Assembly (NCBI GenBank): GCA_031283505.1
Contig: JAITBO010000187.1
Coordinates: forward strand, 1-6,103
Reading direction: 5' to 3'
Origin: Treponema sp.
GTDB taxonomy: Bacteria; Spirochaetota; Spirochaetia; Treponematales; Breznakiellaceae
Length of the DNA: 6,103 nucleotides
Of this stretch, positions 1 through 5,462 are shown in pieces; positions within the stretch are counted from its first letter, which is position 1; each line of letters begins with the position of its first letter. The notes under the pieces were generated by a model that ran no database searches, was not told the origin of the DNA, and worked only from the letters and a program-made list of their open reading frames with translations. A program made the position numbers and the translations under genes.

Positions 1-15
1 TGGATCACCACCAAA

Positions 16-82
16 AATCACGGAGGACACGGAGTTTCACGGAGAAATTTTGTAACTAAAAACTCTGTGTGTTTCTGTGGTT
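16..82 (+). repeat. CACGGAG intergenic repeat forming an imperfect hairpin
   Basis: CACGGAG occurs three times, at 19, 28 and 38, with a 9-10 base period. Positions 16-37 can pair with 60-82. Of 22 aligned positions, 17 are Watson-Crick and the other five (18, 22, 25, 26, 31) are all G-U wobbles in a plus-strand transcript, with one bulged base. Read from the minus strand, the same five positions become A-C mismatches, so the fold favours plus-strand RNA even though the neighbouring trpS is transcribed on the minus strand. Similar short CACGGA-type intergenic repeats occur in many bacterial genomes with no agreed function. It lies downstream of the trpS stop but has no clear U-tract for that transcript, so I call it a repeat rather than a terminator. 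Confidence 0.5.
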
Positions 83-131
83 AAAATTCCTATGTGTTTA
101 TCCTGTACGCCGGAAAACCGCGGACGGGACG

Positions 132-1127
132 TTACTCTATCCCCATAGCCTTGCGCAGCCTGGCAACCGTAGCGCGGGCTATGTCCCTGGCCCTTTCCGT
201 CCCTCTGGCAAGCAGGGCGTCCAGAGCCGGGATGTCCGACATGATGGCCGTAAAGCGCTCCCGCAGGGGGGTAAGTTCCCGGTTCATCACCCGGAAAAGT
301 TCCTCTTTGGCCTCGCCCCAGCCCATGCCCCCGGTGCGGTACCTGGCGGAGAGGGCCCGCTGTTCCTCCGGCGAGGCAAAAAGCTTATAGAGCAGATAAA
401 TCTGGGAAGCTTCCGGGTCCTTGGGTTCCTCCACGGCCTGGGAGTTGGTGACTATGCGCATGACAAGCCTGCGGAGTTCTTTTTCCGCCGCAAAAAGGGG
501 AATAGTATTGCCGTAGCTTTTGCTCATCTTCCGTCCGTCAAGCCCGGGTACCACCGCCACCTGTTCCTGTATGGACGCCTCCGGCAGCCTGAGGAGTTCC
601 GCCTTATAGTTGAAGTTAATCGCCCGGGCTATGTCCTGGGCCATTTCCACGTGTTGAACCTGATCCCTGCCCACGGGCACGACATGGGAGTCAAAGAGCA
701 GGATGTCTGCCGCCATCAGCACCGGGTAGGTGTAGAGCCCCATGTTGATCCCCGCGTCAGGGTCGTTTTTCTTGTCAAGATTGTCCTGTACCGCCGCTTT
801 GTAGGCGTGGGCCCGGTTCATCAGTCCCTTGGCGGTAAAAGCCATCAGGATGGTGGTCAGCTCAAAGGTCTCGGGGACGGAACTTTGGCGGTAAAAGATC
901 ACCTCCCCGGGATTGAGTCCCGCCGCAAGCCAGCCTGCCGCAACCTGGCGGATATTGGCCGACAACTCTTTGGGATCCTTTAGGCTGTTAAGGGCGTGGT
1001 AATCCGCGATAAAGTACCGGGCATCGTATTCTTTTGCCAATTCCAGGGCCGGCTTGATAGCCCCAAAATAGTTCCCGATATGGAGAATTCCGGTGGGTTT
1101 AATTCCCGTAAGGGCAATCTTCTTCAT
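132..1127 (-). CDS. trpS: Tryptophanyl-tRNA synthetase
   Basis: Cytoplasmic class I aminoacyl-tRNA synthetase that activates tryptophan with ATP and charges tRNA-Trp. The 331-residue protein has the usual bacterial length. The HIGH-type signature is HIGN at residues 16-19, just after TGIKPTG, and the KMSKS loop is intact at 200-204, preceded by GLDGR. YPVLMAADIL at about 134-143 carries the aspartate (D141) expected to recognise the tryptophan indole. Residues about 108-130 (AHAYK to DPDAGINMG) match the TrpRS subgroup with a longer loop before that helix. I place the start at the ATG at 1127, because MKKIALTG begins the catalytic fold directly; the longer open frame to 1175 adds 16 basic residues with no family resemblance. 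No strong Shine-Dalgarno precedes the ATG. It is divergent from the transporter and appears monocistronic within the window. I see no T-box or trp leader peptide upstream. The gene looks intact. Confidence 0.97.
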   Translation of the reverse strand: MKKIALTGIKPTGILHIGNYFGAIKPALELAKEYDARYFIADYHALNSLKDPKELSANIRQVAAGWLAAGLNPGEVIFYRQSSVPETFELTTILMAFTAKGLMNRAHAYKAAVQDNLDKKNDPDAGINMGLYTYPVLMAADILLFDSHVVPVGRDQVQHVEMAQDIARAINFNYKAELLRLPEASIQEQVAVVPGLDGRKMSKSYGNTIPLFAAEKELRRLVMRIVTNSQAVEEPKDPEASQIYLLYKLFASPEEQRALSARYRTGGMGWGEAKEELFRVMNRELTPLRERFTAIMSDIPALDALLARGTERARDIARATVARLRKAMGIE

Positions 1128-1176
1128 AATTAGAAAATCTACCCGGAAAGGCCGGAACTGTAAAGCCCGGCGCAAA

Positions 1177-1182
1177 TTATTA
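1177..1182 (-). promoter_or_regulatory. Possible -10 box of trpS
   Basis: On the minus strand the sequence reads TAATAA, about 50 bases upstream of the trpS ATG, which would give a leader of roughly 40 bases. No convincing -35 hexamer is visible at a 16-18 base spacing. This is a weak call based only on AT-richness and position. Confidence 0.2.
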
Positions 1183-1220
1183 GTCCGAACTTCCAGTTTT
1201 TACCGAGGTGGTTACCAGCC

Positions 1221-1313
1221 AAAACGCGCAAGGGATAGAAGTGGAAATCCTTTTGGCGTAGCCAAAAGATTGGAACGGATAGCCCGGTCCTGGCCTAAAG
1301 GCCAGGATGCGCC
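1221..1313 (+). ncRNA. Structured RNA resembling the Flavo-1 motif
   Basis: The stretch folds convincingly by eye. An outer stem can form between GCGC at 1226-1229 and GCGC at 1309-1312. Arm one has GGG (1232-1234) with CCC (1283-1285), then a purine-rich internal loop (1235-1245 facing 1272-1282, with GATAG on both sides), then a stem of AAT plus CTTTTGGC (1246-1257, C1249 bulged) with GCCAAAAG plus ATT (1261-1271) closed by a GTA loop. Arm two is a perfect 8-bp stem, 1288-1295 with 1300-1307, and a TAAA loop. Together they make a three-way junction. The conserved-looking strings AGGGATAGAAGTGGAAATCC and GGAACGGATAGCCCG match, from memory, an intergenic element common in Flavobacteria and also present in spirochaetes, which I equate with the Flavo-1 RNA. 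Its function is unknown. It ends about 50 bases before the transporter start, so it could be a separate transcript or part of a leader. I cannot score the covariance model here. Confidence 0.6.
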
Positions 1314-1341
1314 CAATACATTCGGTTTATTAAAATAACGC

Positions 1342-1347
1342 TATAAA
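1342..1347 (+). promoter_or_regulatory. Possible -10 box of the Na/Pi transporter gene
   Basis: TATAAA lies 18 bases before the ATG at 1366 and 30 before the alternative ATG at 1378, in an AT-rich patch (1326-1350) that contrasts with its surroundings. No good -35 hexamer is seen; TTCGGT at 1321-1326 is the nearest, with a 15-base spacer. If used, the transcript starts after the structured RNA and has a leader of only about 12-24 bases, so the RNA would be a separate unit rather than the transporter's 5' leader. Confidence 0.3.
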
Positions 1348-1365
1348 TTGTAAGCCCTTTCTGTT

Positions 1366-3060
1366 ATGCTGATATTTATGGAATATGTAGGAATTCTGTT
1401 CCGGATTGTCGGCGGGCTCTGCCTCTTTCTGTATGGGATGAAGGTCATGAGCGACGGAATCCAGCAAGCCGCCGGTGACCGGCTGCAACGGGCGTTGAAT
1501 TTCATGACCGGGAACCGGTTTATTGGAGTGCTTACCGGCGCGGTGGTTACCACCATAGTCCAGTCGTCTTCGGCGACTACCGTCATGGTTGTATCTTTTG
1601 TGAATGCCGGGCTCCTTACCCTGAATCAGTCCATAGGGGTAATTATGGGGGCGAATATCGGGACCACAACCACTGCCTGGATCGTGTCCCTTATCGGTTT
1701 CAAAATAGATATTGCCGCCATAGCCCTTCCCGCCGTGGGGGCCGGTTTTATCATGGGGGCCATTAAATGGAAGTACCGGGACCTGGGGACGGCCTTTTTA
1801 GGTTTCGGCTTTATCTTTTTGGGCCTCCAGTTCCTTACCGGCGCACTGCCCAAGGTGGACCCCGAATCCCTTACCTTTATCAAACAGGTTTCCAACCTGG
1901 GATTTGTGTCCATACTGATCGCCGTTGTCGTCAGTACTATCGTGACCCTGGCGATGCATTCTTCGGCGGCTACCATCACGCTGACCATAACCCTGGCCTT
2001 TGGACAGGTTATCAACTTTGAGATGGCTGCCGCCATGATCCTGGGGGCCAACATCGGTACCACCATAGACGCGATTCTGGCGGCCATAGGGACCAAGACT
2101 GCGGCCAGGCGAACCGCCCTGGTACACGTACTCTTCAACGTGGTGGGCAGCATCGTGGCCCTGGTCTTCTTCAGGCCCCTCCTCTTGCTCGTGGATATTA
2201 TTACGCCCGGTTCTCCCAACGGGCCCAACATAGCCTCTCACCTTGCCATGTTCCACACGGTCTTCAACGTATTCTGTACCCTGGTGTTTCTGCCTTTTGT
2301 AAATCAGTTTGCCACCCTGGTTTCTTTTATTATAAAAGAGAAGCCCGGACAGGAGCCCCACGCCCGTCAGCCCTACAAGCTGGAATACAGTTCCGGCGCT
2401 ATTCAGAACAGCCCGGAACTCAATATACTCAGGGCGCAGAAGGAAATTCGGGATATGGCGGGAATCGCATCTTCCATGTTCGCCCAGGCCAGTTCGGCGT
2501 TGCGTTCCCTCAAGCAGGCCGAGGACCGGGAAGCGGCGGTAGACGCCCTGATCAAGGACTTACAGGAAAAGGAAGAAACCGCCGATGAAATGCGGGAAGA
2601 ACTTACCCGCTTCCTTATAGCGTGTACCCGTCAGCAGTTGAGTCATCAGTCGGACCGGAAGGTCTCTATGCTCCTGCGCATCATAGCGGATCTTGAGGAC
2701 ATGACCGACGACTGCTACAGCATCAGCCTTATCCTGGAACGGAGCGTAAAGAAGGACCTTATCTTTAAGGAAAAGGAAATGGAAGCCCTGGCGCCTTATG
2801 TGGGCCTGGTTGAGGAATTCCTGGATTTTGTCGGAAAACAGCTTGGCAGCCGCATCTCGTTGAAGCAGATACTCTACGCCCGGGACCTGGAGAGCAGAAT
2901 CGACAAATCCAGAGACAAACTGCGAAAGATGGGCCGCAAACGCATAGAAGCCGGAGAAAACGTCAAGACGGAACTCCTGTTTATCGATCTGGTCAAGCGC
3001 ATTGAAAAGCTGGGGGACTGGTGTTCCAATATTTCCGAGGTTCTGGCAAAGACAGGATAG
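1366..3060 (+). CDS. Na+/phosphate cotransporter family protein with PhoU-like domain
   Basis: Inner-membrane protein of the bacterial Na/Pi cotransporter (NptA/YjbB, SLC34-related) family, expected to move phosphate coupled to sodium. Residues 1-325 are hydrophobic with two inverted repeats. Repeat one has QSSSATT at 66-72 and GANIGTT at 95-101. Repeat two has HSSAAT at 198-203 and GANIGTT at 227-233. These are the family's substrate-site signatures; the second repeat carries His in place of Gln. Residues about 355-560 are charged, helical and PhoU-like (LLRIIADLEDMTDDC, then ELLFIDLVKRIEKLGDW), a fusion common in this family and probably cytoplasmic. The length of 564 residues is normal. 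The start is uncertain: ATG at 1366 or at 1378 (MEYVGILF), both without a visible Shine-Dalgarno. No PHO-box-like repeat was recognised upstream. Direction (uptake or efflux) and substrate cannot be read from sequence; some relatives export phosphate. It is transcribed alone, convergent with rlmB. Confidence 0.93.
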   Translation: MLIFMEYVGILFRIVGGLCLFLYGMKVMSDGIQQAAGDRLQRALNFMTGNRFIGVLTGAVVTTIVQSSSATTVMVVSFVNAGLLTLNQSIGVIMGANIGTTTTAWIVSLIGFKIDIAAIALPAVGAGFIMGAIKWKYRDLGTAFLGFGFIFLGLQFLTGALPKVDPESLTFIKQVSNLGFVSILIAVVVSTIVTLAMHSSAATITLTITLAFGQVINFEMAAAMILGANIGTTIDAILAAIGTKTAARRTALVHVLFNVVGSIVALVFFRPLLLLVDIITPGSPNGPNIASHLAMFHTVFNVFCTLVFLPFVNQFATLVSFIIKEKPGQEPHARQPYKLEYSSGAIQNSPELNILRAQKEIRDMAGIASSMFAQASSALRSLKQAEDREAAVDALIKDLQEKEETADEMREELTRFLIACTRQQLSHQSDRKVSMLLRIIADLEDMTDDCYSISLILERSVKKDLIFKEKEMEALAPYVGLVEEFLDFVGKQLGSRISLKQILYARDLESRIDKSRDKLRKMGRKRIEAGENVKTELLFIDLVKRIEKLGDWCSNISEVLAKTG

Positions 3061-3072
3061 TGTAACTCTGTC

Positions 3073-3090
3073 CACAGATTACACGGATTT
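3073..3090. repeat. Tandem CACAGATTA / CACGGATTT intergenic repeat
   Basis: Two adjacent 9-base units, CACAGATTA and CACGGATTT, begin 13 bases after the transporter stop and are followed by further T residues (to 3092). They resemble the CACGGAG units at the left end of the window, and both sites also share TGTAACT (51-57 and 3061-3067). This suggests two decayed members of one dispersed intergenic repeat family. The sequence is short, so confidence is limited. Confidence 0.35.
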
Positions 3091-3126
3091 TTCATACAAA
3101 ACGCGAGTCTGATGGACTATGCGGGA

Positions 3127-3152
3127 GGACTTCCCCCCCGGAAGGGAAGTCC
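3127..3152. terminator. Hairpin between convergent genes, possible bidirectional terminator
   Basis: GGACTTCCC at 3127-3135 pairs perfectly with GGGAAGTCC at 3144-3152 around an 8-base loop. It sits 67 bases after the transporter stop and 10 bases beyond the rlmB stop, where a shared terminator would be expected. Neither side has a U-tract: the plus strand continues GCTGATGG and the minus strand TCCTCCCG. It may therefore only stabilise 3' ends or act with Rho. Confidence 0.38.
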
Positions 3153-3161
3153 GCTGATGGA

Positions 3162-3908
3162 TTAAGCTCTACGCCGTTGCCTCATCACTTCGTAAAAGAG
3201 TATCCCTGCGGCTACCGACACGTTAAGGGAATCTATCCTGCCCTGGGTGGGTATGCTTATCATACCGTCACAGGCTTCCCTGAGGAGGCGGGAAATGCCT
3301 GTCCCCTCCCCGCCCAGAACGAGAGCTACCCGTCCCCCAAGGTTCCGACTGTACGCCGCCTCGCCTTCCGTGTCCGCGCCGTAGATCCAGAATCCCGCGT
3401 CCTTGAGGTCCTGCACTGCCCGGGGCAGGTTCGCCACCTCCGCGGCAGACACCCAAGAGACTGCGCCGGCAGAAGTCTGGGCAACGACTTCGGCGTGTTT
3501 GGCGGTCCGCCGGTTCCGGGTGACCAGCAGATCCACCCCGAACTGATCGCAGGACCGGAGTATGGCGCCGTAGTTGTGGGGATCCGTGATCTCATCCAGG
3601 ACAGCAACCAGCGCGTTTTTCCGGTCTCCAAGACCGGCGATGAAGCTCTCCAGATTCGTCTCTCCGCCGGAACCTCCCCGGTGCGCCGGCCCGCCTTCGT
3701 CCACCGCCAGGGCTATGCCCCGGTGACCGGGAGCAAGGCGGTCAAGCTCGTAAGTGCCTACCCGGTCCACCCGTATCTTGCGCGAAACCGCCAATGCCGC
3801 GATTTCCTTGGCCCTGGGACCGGGTTTCGCCATGAGTAAAGGCCCTTGCCCGGAACCGGCGGACTTTATGGCTTCTTCAATAGCATGAAATCCTGTTAAA
3901 TAGATCAT
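3162..3908 (-). CDS. rlmB: TrmH/SpoU-family rRNA 2'-O-methyltransferase (RlmB-like)
   Basis: SPOUT-fold, SAM-dependent enzyme that methylates a ribose 2'-hydroxyl in RNA; the best family match is RlmB, which modifies G2251 in the peptidyl-transferase region of 23S rRNA. Residues 1-75 form the small substrate-binding domain seen in RlmB and TrmH relatives (GFHAIEEAI near the start, HRGIA at 62-66). The catalytic domain follows a glycine-rich linker at 72-83. Motif 1 is DPHNYGAILRS at 109-119 with N112 and R118, motif 2 is LVLGGEGTG at 196-204, and motif 3 is IP at 219-220 with SLNVSVA at 227-233, which form the trefoil knot and SAM pocket. The length of 248 residues is typical. Its ATG overlaps the upstream nuclease stop as ATGA, indicating translational coupling; only a weak GGA lies about 14 bases upstream. 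The exact target nucleotide could be another site, since SpoU paralogues share these motifs. Confidence 0.92.
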   Translation of the reverse strand: MIYLTGFHAIEEAIKSAGSGQGPLLMAKPGPRAKEIAALAVSRKIRVDRVGTYELDRLAPGHRGIALAVDEGGPAHRGGSGGETNLESFIAGLGDRKNALVAVLDEITDPHNYGAILRSCDQFGVDLLVTRNRRTAKHAEVVAQTSAGAVSWVSAAEVANLPRAVQDLKDAGFWIYGADTEGEAAYSRNLGGRVALVLGGEGTGISRLLREACDGMISIPTQGRIDSLNVSVAAGILFYEVMRQRRRA

Positions 3909-5317
3909 GATAGTTCGTAGGTCCTGTCATACCTGACAATTTCGGAATCACCATAGCCTTTTTCGGCCAGATACCCCTTGAACGCAGCCTGGGCCTTGGG
4001 CTCCCCGTGGACCAGAAAGATACGCTTGAGCCGGGATGTATCCAAAGCGCCGAGCCACTCCCCGGCCTCAAAGTAATCCGCGTGGGCACTGAAGGCGTTG
4101 ATTTCCTCCACTGCCGCCCGGCGTTTAAACCATTGGCCATGAATCTTCAGTTCGGTTTCTTTGTTGCGTATGCGCCGGCCCAGGGTATCCTTCGCCATGT
4201 AGCCTACGGTCAAGATGGTGGTATTTGGGTCTTCTATGCCGTTTATCAGATGGTGCTGGATACGTCCGGCCTCGCACATACCATCGGCGGAAATGATGAT
4301 GAGCGGCCCCTTCTGGCTGTTCAGGGCCTTGGATTCGTTCACATTGGTAGTAAAATGCAGGGCGTTGAAACCAAAGGGGTTCTTGTGATGCCTAACGAAC
4401 GCAGCGTGAACATCCTCGCAGTAACATTCGGGATGAATCTGAAAAATGGTGGTGGCGTTGGTGGCCATGGGCGAATCCACATAGATGGGAATTTCCGGAA
4501 TGCTCCCCTCATCGGTGAGTATATGAAAATAATAGACCAGTTCCTGAGTCCGCTCAATGGCAAAGGCGGGAATAATGATGCGCCCCTGTTTTTCTACCGT
4601 CCGGTTTGCGATGGCCGCCAACTTTTCCATGGCGTTGCCGGTGGCGTCATGGCGTCTGTCGCCGTAGGTGCTTTCCAGGACCAGATAATCCGCTGCGGGG
4701 AGATTCGTGTCCGGGTCCCGAATGATAGGTTTCCCCGGCCTGCCCAGGTCCCCGGAACAAAGAACGCGTACTTCCTCCCCACCCTTCTTTACGGAGATCA
4801 TGGCCATGGCGGATCCCAGAATATGCCCCGCATCGAAGAATTCCAGCTTTACGCCGTCACCGATGTAAATAGGCCGGTTATAGGACACCGTTACTATCTG
4901 GTTCGATGCATTTACCACATCCGCCTCTCCGAAAAGAGGCTGCCAGTCAAACTTCTCCCCCTTTTTTTGGGCCTGCCTGCGGAGATATTCCGCGTCGCGG
5001 GCCTGTATCTTGGCGGAATCCATCATGATAAGGCTCGCCAGGTCCCGGCTTGCGGGGGTGGCGTAGATGTTGCCCTTATAACCCTGCTTCGCCAGAACCG
5101 GCAAAAGGCCGCAGTGATCATAGTGGCCGTGGGTCAGTATAACGCTTTCGATACGGTCTACCGATATACCCAGCTTCCGGTTCTTTCGATCCGCCTCTGC
5201 CCGACTCCCCTGGAAAGCTCCGCAGTCTATGAGGAAACTCCGGCCATCTACCTCAAGTATATGCCTGGAACCGGTCACTTCCTCAGCCGCGCCGAGGAAA
5301 TAAAAGGTGATATTCAT
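3905..5317 (-). CDS. Beta-CASP metallo-beta-lactamase-fold RNA nuclease (YSH1/CPSF-73-like)
   Basis: Predicted cytoplasmic zinc-dependent RNA-processing nuclease, 470 residues. The metallo-beta-lactamase core shows every metal-binding motif: D31 in LIDCG, HGHYDH at 63-68, H165 in DAGHILGS and D190 in CSGDLGRPGK. The inserted beta-CASP domain has motif A at E215 (LESTYGD), motif B in SADGMCEAGRIQHH at 343-356, and motif C at H412 in FSAHAD; a final histidine is in LVHGEP at 435-440. This matches bacterial relatives of eukaryotic CPSF-73 and Thermus TTHA0252. The KH domains of archaeal homologues and the RNase J C-terminal domain are absent. I chose the ATG at 5317 because MNITFYFLGAAEEVTGS is the canonical opening; an open frame to 5404 adds 29 residues with no family resemblance. 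No Shine-Dalgarno is visible. It is the first gene of a unit with rlmB (4-base overlap). RNA substrates, and endo- versus exonuclease activity, cannot be deduced. Confidence 0.93.
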   Translation of the reverse strand: MNITFYFLGAAEEVTGSRHILEVDGRSFLIDCGAFQGSRAEADRKNRKLGISVDRIESVILTHGHYDHCGLLPVLAKQGYKGNIYATPASRDLASLIMMDSAKIQARDAEYLRRQAQKKGEKFDWQPLFGEADVVNASNQIVTVSYNRPIYIGDGVKLEFFDAGHILGSAMAMISVKKGGEEVRVLCSGDLGRPGKPIIRDPDTNLPAADYLVLESTYGDRRHDATGNAMEKLAAIANRTVEKQGRIIIPAFAIERTQELVYYFHILTDEGSIPEIPIYVDSPMATNATTIFQIHPECYCEDVHAAFVRHHKNPFGFNALHFTTNVNESKALNSQKGPLIIISADGMCEAGRIQHHLINGIEDPNTTILTVGYMAKDTLGRRIRNKETELKIHGQWFKRRAAVEEINAFSAHADYFEAGEWLGALDTSRLKRIFLVHGEPKAQAAFKGYLAEKGYGDSEIVRYDRTYELS

Positions 5318-5326
5318 GAAAACATG

Positions 5327-5332
5327 ATAATA
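5327..5332 (-). promoter_or_regulatory. Possible -10 box of the nuclease-rlmB unit
   Basis: The minus strand reads TATTAT here, within TTTTATATTATC. With CTGCCA as a poor -35, the spacer is about 15 bases. The start point would fall only a few bases from the ATG at 5317, giving a nearly leaderless mRNA, which fits the missing Shine-Dalgarno. The call rests on AT-richness and position. Confidence 0.25.
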
Positions 5333-5462
5333 TAAAACGAAAGGAATTGGCAGGTCTCTATCGTTACGCGCAATATTTATGCCTAAATTTATCGTTGCAG
5401 ACACTCTCCATGGCTCTTGAATTTTGCTGTATTTTGAGGCTTTCCCAAATCGCGATTTTTTT

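Noticed and set aside
19..44. CRISPR-like array from three CACGGAG copies
   Set aside because: Units are 7 bases with 2-3 base gaps; there are no repeat-length units, unique spacers or cas genes.
69..983. Long plus-strand open frame opposite trpS
   Set aside because: It is antisense to an intact TrpRS with all motifs, and its translation has no recognisable domain and is rich in Arg, Gly, His and Pro as expected of a shadow frame.
1128..1175. 16-residue N-terminal extension of TrpRS
   Set aside because: TrpRS proteins normally begin a few residues before the TGIKPTG strand, as MKKIALTG does.
1128..1220. T-box or trp attenuator upstream of trpS
   Set aside because: No T-box core sequence, specifier hairpin, Trp-rich leader peptide or terminator was recognised on the minus strand.
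1093..1338. 81-residue plus-strand open frame in the divergent intergenic region
   Set aside because: It runs through the start of trpS and the structured RNA. Its peptide (RARDRSGNPF and similar) is what that RNA element gives when translated by mistake.
1626..2361. Two minus-strand open frames opposite the transporter
   Set aside because: They mirror hydrophobic, GC-rich transporter codons and have no family resemblance.
3162..5317. Defence or toxin-antitoxin system made of the nuclease and methyltransferase
   Set aside because: Both proteins match housekeeping RNA-processing and rRNA-modification families with intact motifs; nothing points to DNA modification or to toxicity.
4007..5335. 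442-residue plus-strand open frame opposite the nuclease
   Set aside because: The minus-strand protein has the complete metallo-beta-lactamase and beta-CASP motif set; the antisense product shows no domain.
5318..5404. 29-residue N-terminal extension of the nuclease
   Set aside because: The frame is open, but the sequence is unlike family members, covers the AT-rich promoter-like stretch, and the fold begins cleanly at MNITFYF.
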